NCBI GenBank assembly: GCA_022539475.1
Contig: VCMS01000166.1
Location: forward strand, 1 to 64,000
Length of the DNA stretch: 64,000 nt
Source of the DNA: Gracilaria domingensis
Lineage: Eukaryota; Rhodophyta; Florideophyceae; Gracilariales; Gracilariaceae
Direction: 5' to 3'
Numbering within the stretch: position 1 is the first letter of the stretch; each line of letters starts with the position of its first letter. This document shows positions 1 through 10,064 of the stretch, in pieces. A model generated the notes under the pieces. The model saw only the letters and a list, made by a program, of their open reading frames with translations, was not told where the DNA came from and ran no database searches. A program made the position numbers and the translations under genes.

Positions 1-308
1 GGTTAACTTTTCCGCACAAATCGCTGTAGCGAATTTTAAAACTTTCTTAGCTTCCTTCCAGTTTCCGCTGCTTCTCCTTCTCTCTTTAGGCTTTCCTTCT
101 TCTTTATCTTTTTTTCCACTGTAAGTGGCTTCCGCATTTCGCGGCATGTTTGTTCAGCGAAAAGCTGTCCGCTTAGAGCGGCCTGGTCCGCCTGAGCGGC
201 TAAGTGATCTCGAGTTAACTTCAAGTTGCATCCGCTTGACGCGGCATATTCTTGCGTAATGCAATACTGTCCGCATGAGGCGGCATATTCCGTCTGGGAC
301 GGCTGTGC
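1..308 (-). repeat. Retroelement 3' non-coding tail with mini-hairpin array
   Basis: This stretch lies 3' of the pol stop. Between 116 and 302 it holds nine short perfect hairpins, mostly 13 nt long: 116-128 (CCACT/AGTGG), 132-144, 169-181, 188-199, 232-244 and 271-283 (all CCGC/GCGG with different loops), 155-167 (CAGC/GCTG), 252-264 (TTGC/GCAA) and 290-302 (CCGTC/GACGG). A tenth is at 21-32 (TCGCT/AGCGA). On the minus strand about 60-120 is a purine-rich run that could serve as the polypurine tract. No LTR boundary can be fixed from this single copy. Confidence 0.6.
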
Positions 309-3300
309 TCAATAGAGACGTGGGTGGTCAACCCACTTGGCCTTGTCCAGCGTAGCCGGTATCGGTGTCCGTGTGCGACGGTGGTACTGCAAGACCTTCG
401 AGCGAGGCAAGTGCTCAATGGGCTCGTGCGTATCCTCTGAAGAGGCGTAGCCGTACCAACGGACTCGATACAGTAGTTCCCCGTCAGGGGCGTAGCCGTG
501 ACTTATCAGACGGTCAATGACATACTCCTCATCGAGGACCTTCCGCGCAGGATGCGGCTTTGTCGATGTATCCTCTCTCGAGGTGTCGTTGTTACCTCTC
601 CCGTCGTGGGCTTCATTGGTTACTTTCGGCTTCCGTCCTGACGGCAAGACATCCTGTACGCCAGGCGAGAGCCATTTTGACCATGGTGTTTCCATGTTAT
701 TCCGGCTTCCAGAGTTCTGGCTTTCCTTCCCGTATTGTCGGGCTGTTACCGAGCTTCGGTGTTCTCGAATAGCGAGCTTCCGGCGTTCCGGCAAGATCTC
801 CCGAAGTGAGGGTGAACGGTCCGCAATGCGGTGTGCCAGCGAGTGGTGCCGTGGCACGTGCCGAGGCGACGCCTTGCCAAGCATTGCTGGCGGTGGGGCC
901 TGCGCCGTTGCACGGCTGTGCGTTGCCGATTCAAATTCGGAATTTCCGTTTCCGGCGGCCGCAAGCCTTACAGCGGGCACGTGCCCGGCTCGTGTGTTGT
1001 CACCCTCCACTGGAGGCGGATCGCCGGCGAAGCCAGACACTTGGCGCAGCGTGCGCGCGTGTGCAGCGTTGGGCTGCTGCCCACCTACTGTGGCATGTCG
1101 GCCTGCTGTTGCGGCGGTTGTCTCCGTGTTTTCAACGGCTTCATTACTCGATGCTTCAATAAAATCTCCCGAAATCGGGTCTGCCGTAACAACACGGTCT
1201 TTCTGGACAGGCTTCTTTTCCGGTCTTCCGGCTTCTTTTGACGCGAGTGCGCTGCCGCTGCCGGGCTCCGACTGCGGCGGGCATGTACTTTCCGCATTCG
1301 ACGTGGCTGCTGCGGTGGTTACCACCCTCTTTTCCGGCGTACCGGTCTCACGCTGCACAGCTGGGGCAGGCTCTTGTCCTTCCGTCTGTGACGGCCGTAC
1401 AGTGCTATCCGTGGGCGAAGCGGCGACTTCTGCAGCAGCTACATCCTGGTGTTCTTCCGGTTCTCCGGCTTCGTGCTCCACCGAAGTGGTGCGTTCCTCT
1501 TTAGGCTTCCGCGATGACTGCGCGTTTCTCGCTTCTTTCCGAATCTTCGGCTGTACGTCGCGCGTCCGCGTGCTTTCACCACGACTTGCGTGCGGCCCGG
1601 AGGCCTGCAAAGGCACTTCCGTCGACGACGGCGACAACGAAATCGAGCGACTTACCTCCTCCTCCCCCTTCTCAGTTGGAGCGTCGGGGGTGGTGGTGAG
1701 TATCCCCTGAGGGGCCAGTATCCGCGTGTGGACATGTGCGGCGTTCGAGACTGGCGGGTTAGCTTCCGGCTTTGCCGGCAAATCAGCAAGTCCGCGGCTA
1801 GGATGCGGCAGGACTGACAACGAAGCGCGCTCTCCCGCTGTCGCGGCTTGGTCCACAGTAGGCGTAGCGCTGTCCGGCGTTTCCGGTTGCTTTTCCTGAC
1901 GAACAGGCTGTGGCGCAGGCGTTACGCGATCGCGCGAAAAACGCTCGTGTTCACCCTCAATATCGAGGACAACCGTTGTATCGGTGATAGAAATAACCCT
2001 GTAGGGGCCGTCCGCGATAGGAGAGAGCTTATGCCTCTTCTCCTTTTCCGGGTTATAGTATTCCTTCCGTAGGAAGGCGTAGTTACCTTCCCTGATCTGA
2101 GGGGCATCCCTGCGCATTCGTGCGTCGAAATTCCGCTTGTACGCGGCTTGTGCCTTATCGATGTTTTGCCTAACTGTAGGAATGATGTTCTTAAGCCAGG
2201 CCTTCCAGGCGTCCCTGTGTAGACGAGGCGAGGGGAACTTATCCAAAGTTGGCTGTGGCTCGATAGCCACCGAAGGTGGAACGCGTGATAGCACAAGCTC
2301 GAACGGCGAGATCTGAGTAGTGCGATGAACCTGCGTATTGTAGGCATATGTCACCGCATCGGTGTATTGATCCCACTCCGACGGATGTTCGGCAACGAAT
2401 GTCCGTAATGCATTGAGCATTGTGCGGTTAAAACGTTCAACCTGCCCATTACTCTGGGGGTGGTATGTTGTCGTAAACCAGTTTTGGATCCGCAAGATGC
2501 GGCAAACGTCCTGAAAGAACTTAGCCGTAAACTGCGGTCCATTGTCCGATAACAGGTCAATCGGCGGTCCGTAGACAAAAACCCAGTGTGTAACGAAAGC
2601 TTGGGCGACCGCACTGGCGGTAACCTTCGTCAAAGGCACAGTCCGTACCAGTTTAGAAAAACGGTCGGTGATCACAAGTAGAAACCGGTTTCCCCGGCGA
2701 GTGCGGATAAACTCGCCGAGCAAGTCAATTGCCACGAATTCAAGTGGAGCCCTGGCAGGGAAGAGTACCAACTTCTTGGAGTACTTCCGCAGCTTGACGC
2801 GGTTCTTCGCGCAGTCAGAACATCCACGAACAGTGGCATACGCGTCGAAAGCCATTGCTGGCCAGTAAAAGTCCTTCCGTAAGGTGTAGTACAACTTCCT
2901 GCCACCAGGGTGGGCTGACAACTTCGCGTAGTGCGACAAATGCAGTACTCGTGACTGAAGTGAGTGCGGAACCACAATCTGTGGCCTGTTTCCGACAGTT
3001 CGGATTAGAAATCCTTGGTCGTTCTCGACGAAAGGCAACTGTGCTCCACCGTTTAGGCGACTACGAATCTCCGTACAAAAACGGTCGGTGTGCTGCTCCC
3101 GGATGAGTTCCTCCGGCTTGATCGGTACGAAAGAGCCCGGTTCGGGTTTCGTGTCAGACACGGCTAAAACAGCATCGTAGATGTCCCATCCTTCCGATTC
3201 TTCATCGGCATCGCTCGAGCCGTCTTCCACGAGGAAGCACGGTATCTCCAGATCATCGACTGGCGCAGCTTCAGCCGCTGTTTCCAAGCGGGACAGTGCA

Positions 3301-4007
3301 TCAGCCTGAGTGTTCAGGAGTCCTTTCTTGTAACGGATTTCGAAGTCGAATTCCGACAAGCGAAGTCTCCACCGCATCAAGCGGCCAGATGGCTCTGCTA
3401 TAGAGAGTAGCCAGCGTAATGCCGAATGATCGGTATGGACAATGAAGCGGGTCCCCATAAGATAGGGCCGCAGTGTCTGTAACGCCCAGACAACTGCCAA
3501 GCACTCCTTCTCGGATACCGAGTAATTCCTCTCGTGAACGTTGAGGCTCCTTGACCAATACCCAATTGGCAATCGCTCGCCATCATTGGTGGTCTGGAAT
3601 AGGGCACAGCCGACTTGGTAGTCGCTCGCATCCGTATCTACTGCATATGGCAAACCAGCCCTAGGCAGGGATAAAACAGGTGGCGATGTCACCGCGTCCA
3701 CGAGCGACGAGAAAGCCGCGACCTTGCGGTTGTCGAATTCTTCCAGATCGACTGGCTGGCCTTTGCGAAGAAGCTCGTTCAGAGGTGCAGCGATATCCGC
3801 AAAGTTCGGAATGAAGCGGCGATACACATTGCACAAGCCGAGAAAAGATCGGAGTTCCGTCTGCGTCCTCGGATGCTTAGCCTCTTTGAGGGATTTCACG
3901 CGTACTTCGTCAATCGAAAGCCGTCCCGGACGGATAACATGGGCCGAGATACCTGACGGTTTCGGTAAAGAACTCACACTTCTTGAGCTTGAGCGTAATG
4001 CCTGCAT
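309..4007 (-). pseudogene. Pol, downstream part: RNase H, integrase, chromodomain
   Basis: This frame joins the RT thumb/connection near 3945 and runs to a stop at 309. RNase H comes first, with the TDAS, SEKE and HTDH acidic motifs. Integrase follows: an HHCC zinc-binding module (LSHYAKLSAHPGG ... CSDC), then the DDE core with VAIDLLGEF, LSDNGPQFT and HPQSNGQVERFN. A long linker rich in Pro, Ser, Thr and Glu (about 450 residues) leads to a C-terminal chromodomain with YRVRWYGY. Chromodomains of this class target integration to modified chromatin (family knowledge). The domains are intact, but the reading frame is offset by one base from the protease-RT frame upstream. The DNA of the linker (about 600-2000) is unusually dense in mini-hairpins. 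Confidence 0.88.
3938..3950 (-). other. One-base frameshift between RT and RNase H
   Basis: The RT frame (ending YLGPC...) and the downstream frame (beginning HVIRPGR...) overlap from 3910 to 4007. The conserved RT-thumb residues switch from one frame to the other exactly at a CCC run (plus strand GGG, 3941-3943). One extra base there explains the switch. Confidence 0.75.
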
Positions 4008-5840
4008 CGCGTAGGACTCGCATCACATCCCGTACGTGGGTCAAGTGCTCATCCAGGTCGCTGGAGTAGACAATGATGTCATCCAGGTATACCAGGCAAG
4101 TCTTCCACTTAAAGCGGGCTAGCAAAATATCCACAGCTCGTTGAAAAGTGGCTGGCGCGTTCGTTAACCCAAAGGGCATCCGATTGAATCGGTACAATCC
4201 TTCATGACAAACGAAGGCTGTCTTGTCACGATCCTCAGCCCTCACGGGAACTTGCCAATAGCCCCAATTCGCGTCTAGGGTTGTGAACACTTTCGCGTCG
4301 CCCAATGAATCGATGCATTCATCCATTCGTGGGATAGGATACACATCCTTGACCGTAGCCGCGTTTAGCTTGCGGTAATCGATGCAAAATCGCCAAGACC
4401 CATCAGCTTTGGGCGCGAGCACCACCGGCGATGCCCAAGGTGACTGAGCCGGCTCGATAACTCCAGCGCGGAGCATCTTCTCAACTTGAGCTTTCTCCTC
4501 CTGCCGAGCTGTCGGTCCTGCCCTGTAAGGGTGCTGTGAAATGGGCCGAGTATTCGGTAGCAAATCAATCCGATGTTCGGTAATACCAATCTTACCCAGT
4601 GTGCCATCCCACATGGGCGTGAACTCCTCAAGCATGTGCCGCAATTTATCGCGGTGAGTCTCTGGGACATGTTCAAGATCCAGAGACTCCAGTTCCTGTA
4701 CTGCCTTATCCTTCGTGTCAGCAGCACTCAGGTCCGTATCATTACTGTCCGACGAGGTCGGCATTGCCTCCTTCGACAGGCTGCGGTTATTTGCATCCGA
4801 CGAAGTCGGCGTAGCATCTTCCGACGAACTGTTCGGTCCAGTCGTTTCGGAATTGTTCCGTTCCGCCTCCCCCTCCTCAGCTTCGAGGATTCCGAGAACC
4901 TCGGCAATAGAAACCTGAGTAGGCACTATAGCCGCAGGGTGCGGAAGCAACGAACCAATAACTTGGCTCCTAACCAACCGTTGAGAAAAACGGCTGAAGT
5001 TCGCAACCAGCACCTGAAAAGGCTTCTCGGGTTCGACGAAAACAATCCCATTAGCGAGGGCAAGCTGATGCTTCTCCTGTAACGCAGGCAACGGTTGTAC
5101 CGTTTGTAAGCCACATTGTGGGGAGGTCACAGTAACCCAGACCTGTGATTCAGGCGGGATGGAAATGGGCCGAGCTACTCGGAGCTTTGTAGACTTCCGT
5201 TCATCGGCTGTAGGCTTCTGTGCCGCAGGCAAAGGGACTTGCTTCTTCAGAGCCCGGCGCAGGGGACGCCGAACGATCGGTACAGTAGTCCCATCTTCCA
5301 TTTCGATGGTTCGCTTCCGCGGTCGAATTGCATCGACGAAGCGGTCACAGAAGTCGCAGCCGAGGATAACCGGCGCAGCGAGTTGCTTGCAAACCAAGAA
5401 ATCGAGCTTCGCCACGTAGCGGCCAAGCCTGACGAGCAGGTCTATTACTCCCACAGTCGAAAGTGGCCGATTGTTCGCATCCGCTATGTCAATCTGCGGC
5501 GCCGCACGAACGCGAGACCGCAAGTGCGGCGGAATCATTGATTCAACCAAGAAATTTGGCCCAGCTCCTGTATCGAGCACGGACAACTGCCGAACCATGT
5601 ACTGGTCGGAAACACCCAGGTCGGCGTAAACTTTGTAGTTACGTTTCGCCATGACCAGGACTCTATCCGGGAACCGGCTGTTCTTAGACCGTATCCACGG
5701 GCGACGCAAGACACCAAGGTGCTCAGAGTCCACGTCTGTAGTGGCCAGTTTCCTCGAAAGGATTGTGACCGGGGAGCGAGGCTTCTCAGCCTCAGGCGCA
5801 CTAAACCCCGTCGCTGGGGGCACCTCTCCATTGCTGGAGG

Positions 5841-5870
5841 CTCCCTTGCTCAGTTTTTCTGAGCGTCGCC
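5841..5870 (-). promoter_or_regulatory. Probable -1 gag-pol ribosomal frameshift site
   Basis: Minus-strand sequence G AAA AAC (plus 5853-5859) lies directly before the gag TGA. Reading back one base enters the protease frame. The A-run is the loop of a perfect 6-bp hairpin GCTCAG/CTGAGC, and a second hairpin (CTCCA/TGGAG) lies about ten bases downstream. Tandem slippery site, adjacent stop and downstream structure match known -1 frameshift signals, though the heptamer starts with G rather than A. Confidence 0.55.
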
Positions 5871-6177
5871 GCCAATCTGCGGAGGTTGCGATTCCGCAGG
5901 GGCGGCTACAGTTCCACCATTCGATGGCACCGTTTCCTGGTTTCCAGGCTGAGTCTCCGCCTTCGCACGAAGGTACGATTTGTCGGGAACACGTTCCCGC
6001 TCGGCGGGCGTCAACGACTCATACTGAGGCACTATCTTCGCCATATCCCGTATGGGCATTAAGCAATTCGGAGCGATGTGCCCTGGCCTGTAACAGGTAT
6101 GACAAATAAGGTGACGAAGAAGATCCGCGTTGGGCGGCCGGCGCTCCTGTCGAGGAGGATACGGGTCCCTCCATCCC
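5850..6177 (-). pseudogene. Gag C-terminal fragment with CCHC zinc knuckle
   Basis: On the minus strand about 6110-6060 the frame encodes CHTCYRPGHIAPNC, a perfect CX2CX4HX4C nucleocapsid knuckle. A Pro/Gln-rich tail follows and the frame ends at a TGA at 5850-5852. Upstream the frame closes at a stop next to 6177-6179, so matrix and capsid are missing. The fragment overlaps the protease frame in -1 register. The knuckle binds the element's RNA in functional copies (family knowledge). Nothing suggests this fragment is expressed alone. Confidence 0.8.
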
Positions 6178-6179
6178 TA

Positions 6180-6710
6180 GTAGAAAACTGAGGTTAGTAT
6201 TAGATGTCGTATAGGTCGTAATAAGAAAGGCTGTACTGCGAAAAGGCGACACCTAATCGAGACCTTCTGGGACTCGATTCTGATGCCCAAAATGGGTTCA
6301 TGGGACGCGATAAATGATATCATACGAGTTTTGAATATGTAACAGTATCTCAGTTTATGAATAGTTCGAGCACCTACTGAGTACCTCTCGACTACCAAAC
6401 AGATCTACCGCATAGCTATTGGAACATAGAAAGTGACAAAATATGTCTTTATTCATATTTATTTCTTCCTGAATTGTAGCATTCGCTGCATCAAGCGCTT
6501 CAACTTGTTTTCTCACAAAACCAATCGATATGGCTTGGATAGCAATGGCTTCAAAACTAATTAACACATACCGTCACCAGCAGCAATAGATATCTTGCTC
6601 AGCTCGCACGTTCCCCATCAACGTCAATCAAATAGATTGGAATTGACCGGAAGAGGGATTGAAAAGTCCAGAATGGTCTGTGACGGAACTAAAGTACCTT
6701 CTCTCTTCTT
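6180..6710. other. Non-coding AT-rich stretch between two mobile elements
   Basis: This stretch lies between the truncated retroelement and the tnp2 transposase stop. No convincing ORF or repeat was found. It probably includes the 3' untranslated end and terminal part of the tnp2-type transposon, but no CACTA terminal inverted repeat could be identified. Confidence 0.4.
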
Positions 6711-9700
6711 TCAGTGTTTGTCTCCTACCATTCCACGCAGAATCCGATTCATGCCCTCATAGTCTTTTGAATCCGAGTCTAGTAACTTGTGTACTCTCAA
6801 AGCGCGATCGAGGAAATAAGTTCTCCGTCTCGGAGGCCCAGGCTTTCCATATGGCTTGTGTGGCCGTTCCATCACCCCGATGAGTCGTCGTATAATGCTG
6901 ACATCTTCAAATGATGGGCTTGTAAAGGTTGAACTCGCTGTCGAATCGCTGTAAATCTGACCTTGTAGTCCAACTCGAAGATTCTGAGCCCAGTCCATAT
7001 CAACTATAACATGCTTTTGGGCCAAAGATGGGCGGCTCTCAAGAAGCTTTCCCTCAAATTCACTTAGATCCAGCTCCATAATATATCGAACTCTTCCGTA
7101 GTATACGTCAGCCTTATTTACCAGTTCATCAGTGTCCATCTCCACTGATACAACCCAGTCCCATCTCTTCTGCTTGTTTCTAGATTTCCCGGATAAGTTA
7201 AAACAACCACCTAGCTTTTGTTTACCGCAAACGTTGTCGTATATCTCAATGGCGCACCACAGCACAACTTTCGTCACAGAATAGCACAAATAAGCCACAT
7301 CTGTTTCACAGATACCGATAAACTTCCGACGCAGATAGTTTGAGAACAGTTTTCGGAATCGCACGGCATATCGTGATTTCTTCGGATATGTTAGAAGACG
7401 AGAAGGACCCTTCAAGCGAGAGAAATCTGTAGTATTCTGCAAGTGGTACATCACTGGAGGCAGACTAAAGTGATCTTCGTAAAAATACTTATAGGATTCT
7501 CTTGTTTTCTCCCGCAAGAACATGGATTCAGCTGCCCTTTGTCTCGACGTTAAACGGTTCTTGTTCCATCCGATGTATCTTTCAACCCAGTACTGAGATA
7601 CACCAATTAATGGGCCATATCTTCTCATGTCTTCGTGAAGATGAAGAAGCGAGTGAAAGACGGATAAGCACCAATTGATCCTGCACTGGTTGTAACGCAC
7701 AAACTCTTTCTCGAAGAATTGGAAAAATGAGACGGCGAGAATACGAACATCGTCAATATCTTCACGTGTTACAACTGATCTAAAACAGAGCTCTACCAAA
7801 CGACTAAAATCATAAAGGCCTTCCATCACAGGGTTGCTTACGTAACCATCCAATACGACAAGACAGGTGAGAGAAAAAAACTGTTTCGTTGCGTTGGCTT
7901 TCCATTTCGAAAAATCTACGAGTGCACCATGCTTTTCAGCCAGAAACATACTTGATGTGCAATCGTAAAGATTTAAAAGCGATGCGTCCATAAGATTGAG
8001 AGCTTCGTCAGAGAGTGAGAAGCTTTCTCCCTTCGTTTTCATCATTCGAAACATCAAGGACTTTCCTACATTCGTAAAGAGATGCATCGGGTCATTTGGG
8101 AAGGAGACGAATGGTACTAGTCCTGGAACCTTGAAAATTGACGATCTCCCTGATATTCCAGTAAACGTCTGCATCTCTCGCATTTCTTTTTTCGTCTTGC
8201 AGCCCTGTATGAGGTCCATTTGCTTGAAGCTACCGCTTGCAGACCTTATCGGAAGACATGCAGGATCGTATAGTACTTCTACTCTCCCTGGCGTCTCTTT
8301 CGTCATTATACGTGAGGGATAGTAGTAATGCCTGCTTTCCTCGGAGTAAATTCCATGGATCCTGCAATTTCGACAAGGGGACTTACCATTGTGACCTTGA
8401 AGGCCCGCTACCTTCGCAATTGCTGGTTGATCACCTGAGAAATATACCATGTGAAACCGAACGCATCGCTTTTCACCGTCAAAGAAGGTCATCAGGCTCA
8501 TTTCATAGTCATGGCTCTCCTGAAATTCGGCAATCACTGGCTTAAGGAACGAAACCAAGTCTCTTGGGGTTCCCGGACCCGGTATAAACATCAAGGGAAT
8601 GATATTATGTGCCGCATACCTTTCATCGGGTGGCAGGTTCAGGTTCAGTGCTGGGACCACCCAACAACTATATTCATGGCCTGTCCTAAAGGCTTCAAAG
8701 CCATCCGTAGATACTGCGAAGAACAAGTCATATCTCAAATTTTCCTCACCACCATATTTGTCACACAAAGATTGATAAAATGATCCATCCAAGTAATCTC
8801 TCATTACTCCCGGTTGGGGTCTCCGATTCCAACGATATTCGTAAAGCTTGTTACAAGCTCTTTCGTTCGCCACTATCAATGATATTCTTTTGAAAAGAGA
8901 CAGATATGAGAATCTTCCTCCCGAGACAGACACCTCCGTAGGTTTCTGCTTTCCACATATCGAGCATGGAAAAGGTTCCACTTCATCAAAAGTAGATGTA
9001 AAAGCGCAGTGACCTTCGCACACTGAATATTCATCAACTGCGTGTCCAATGCCAGAGTTCAATTCGATGTAGCGAAGAATTGTACGCCATGATTTACAAG
9101 GAGCTTCGATGCCGGGGAGCTTGATAACATCGTTCATGACCGTCTCTGCTAGCGCGTGATCAACAAAGAGCTTCAATACATCCTTGTTATTTTGTATCCA
9201 CTGGAGCGTGACTGATACTTCTTCAAGCTCATCATCTCCTGAATCAAGTACATTCTCGACACGTTCGCCATATTCTAAAGAACCTAAATCCGATGATATG
9301 CTACAACCTTCCGAATTGTTCGTATCGCCATTCGTCGGAACAAATCGATCCTGAGATTGAATCGTATTGCCTTGCACGGGTTCGTTCATCTGCATTTGAG
9401 GCATTTCTACGCTGAAGTTATCAACGACTGGATCATCATCAAGTTCAAGTGAGGTCTGACCCACAACGGCATGTTCAGAAGTAATGAAACCATCACAAAC
9501 ATCAGTCTTCGATTTCTTGACCTCTCTCTTACAAGATTTCCAGGCAGTTGGGAACTCATCGTCTGTGCCATGTTCGGATAATGTCTCAGTAGGTTTGAAC
9601 CTTTCGTATACATCCTCCATTGAGAGTTTCTTGGAGCTAAATCCCTTCTTGAATAGACCTCTACCAATCCGCTCTCGTTGAATGTTTGCGGCCCGGCGGT

Positions 9701-9788
9701 GAGCCATCATTGTGGACTTCGAAACCACATCACCTGGGGCACATGTACACTGATACCAAGATGGGCACACCCATTCCTTCGAACTCAT
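6711..9788 (-). CDS. tnp2/CACTA-like transposase
   Basis: This is a long protein (about 1,025 residues from the ATG at 9788, MSSKEWVCPSWYQ). The open frame extends a little further upstream; the next in-frame ATG is at 9902. An N-terminal Cys-containing segment and an acidic low-complexity region precede a transposase core typical of the tnp2 (CACTA/Plavaka-like) group: FPCSICGKQ zinc finger, a DGFEAF...SCWVVPALNLNLPP segment, IPGPGTPRDL, then FSGDQPAIAKVAGLQGHN with PCRNCRIHG, and NDPMHLFTNVGKS. In this family these segments carry the DDE-type nuclease fold that cuts element ends. The gene is uninterrupted, so this element may have been active recently. It is divergent from an accessory gene starting at 10065, the usual two-sided layout of a DNA transposon. 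Codon and base use look unlike the hairpin-rich retroelements on either side. Confidence 0.8.
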   Translation of the reverse strand: MSSKEWVCPSWYQCTCAPGDVVSKSTMMAHRRAANIQRERIGRGLFKKGFSSKKLSMEDVYERFKPTETLSEHGTDDEFPTAWKSCKREVKKSKTDVCDGFITSEHAVVGQTSLELDDDPVVDNFSVEMPQMQMNEPVQGNTIQSQDRFVPTNGDTNNSEGCSISSDLGSLEYGERVENVLDSGDDELEEVSVTLQWIQNNKDVLKLFVDHALAETVMNDVIKLPGIEAPCKSWRTILRYIELNSGIGHAVDEYSVCEGHCAFTSTFDEVEPFPCSICGKQKPTEVSVSGGRFSYLSLFKRISLIVANERACNKLYEYRWNRRPQPGVMRDYLDGSFYQSLCDKYGGEENLRYDLFFAVSTDGFEAFRTGHEYSCWVVPALNLNLPPDERYAAHNIIPLMFIPGPGTPRDLVSFLKPVIAEFQESHDYEMSLMTFFDGEKRCVRFHMVYFSGDQPAIAKVAGLQGHNGKSPCRNCRIHGIYSEESRHYYYPSRIMTKETPGRVEVLYDPACLPIRSASGSFKQMDLIQGCKTKKEMREMQTFTGISGRSSIFKVPGLVPFVSFPNDPMHLFTNVGKSLMFRMMKTKGESFSLSDEALNLMDASLLNLYDCTSSMFLAEKHGALVDFSKWKANATKQFFSLTCLVVLDGYVSNPVMEGLYDFSRLVELCFRSVVTREDIDDVRILAVSFFQFFEKEFVRYNQCRINWCLSVFHSLLHLHEDMRRYGPLIGVSQYWVERYIGWNKNRLTSRQRAAESMFLREKTRESYKYFYEDHFSLPPVMYHLQNTTDFSRLKGPSRLLTYPKKSRYAVRFRKLFSNYLRRKFIGICETDVAYLCYSVTKVVLWCAIEIYDNVCGKQKLGGCFNLSGKSRNKQKRWDWVVSVEMDTDELVNKADVYYGRVRYIMELDLSEFEGKLLESRPSLAQKHVIVDMDWAQNLRVGLQGQIYSDSTASSTFTSPSFEDVSIIRRLIGVMERPHKPYGKPGPPRRRTYFLDRALRVHKLLDSDSKDYEGMNRILRGMVGDKH

Positions 9789-10064
9789 ATTCAAGACAAG
9801 ATGAAGAAGAGAGTTAACAGTTACGTAGAGGCAGTACCGACGATTGTAACTTAATTTTTCAGCCAGTACTGGGAATCGACACAATGTTGGTTTCGGAAAC
9901 ATCGATAACGAAACGAAACGTGTTGACAAACTTTTCGGTTTGACTTAAATATGACCGTTCTGTTTCTCTTCGCACATCATTCGTTTCCATACGTAAGGAC
10001 GCTAGTGAAGAAACATCGAATGTCTCTGTGCTAGCCCGTTCATCATTCCAGCATCTTCACCAAC
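9789..10064. promoter_or_regulatory. Divergent promoter region of tnp2-type transposon
   Basis: A 276-bp gap separates the transposase ATG (minus) from the accessory ORF ATG (plus). Both must be transcribed from here if expressed. No clear TATA or operator pair was identified. Confidence 0.4.

Larger units (their letters stand above)
3910..5901 (-). pseudogene. Pol, upstream part: aspartic protease and reverse transcriptase
   Basis: The protein holds a retropepsin motif (VLDTGAGPNFL), a variable Ser/Asp-rich linker, and a complete RT palm with LPNTRPISQHPYR, SPVVLAPKADGSWRFCIDYR, FGLTNAPATFQR and the catalytic YLDD. There is no useful ATG. The frame is open upstream through the gag overlap, so it was probably made as a Gag-Pol fusion by -1 frameshifting at 5853-5859. 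The left limit given on the upstream side (5901) is approximate. The frame runs out of register just after the RT core: a run of three G (plus strand 3941-3943) appears one base too long, and translation would stop at 3910. The remaining Pol domains continue in the next frame. The lesion, rather than a second programmed shift, is the simpler reading because RT and RNase H are not normally separated this way. Confidence 0.85.
1..6179 (-). mobile_element. Ty3/gypsy chromodomain LTR retrotransposon, 5'-truncated
   Basis: Read on the minus strand the order is Gag C-terminus with zinc knuckle (about 6110-5850), aspartic protease, reverse transcriptase, RNase H, integrase and chromodomain (ending at 309), then a purine-rich tract and a hairpin-rich non-coding tail reaching the window edge. 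Integrase after RNase H plus a C-terminal chromodomain identifies a chromovirus-type Ty3/gypsy element (established order for the family). Most of Gag and the 5' LTR are absent: the gag-derived frame closes at a stop near 6177-6179 and the sequence beyond changes character. The 3' LTR is either beyond position 1 or only partly included. A one-base shift near 3941-3943 separates RT from the RNase H frame, so this copy is probably dead. Confidence 0.9.

Noticed and set aside
517-1710. 397-codon plus-strand ORF
   Set aside because: It is antisense to the integrase-chromodomain linker. Its Ser/Cys/Val-rich, repeat-free composition is typical of a shadow frame in GC-rich coding DNA.
9902-9929. Upstream extension of the tnp2 transposase
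   Set aside because: The longest frame starts at a TTG. The first plausible starts are ATG 9902 or ATG 9788, and the segment between has no conserved content.
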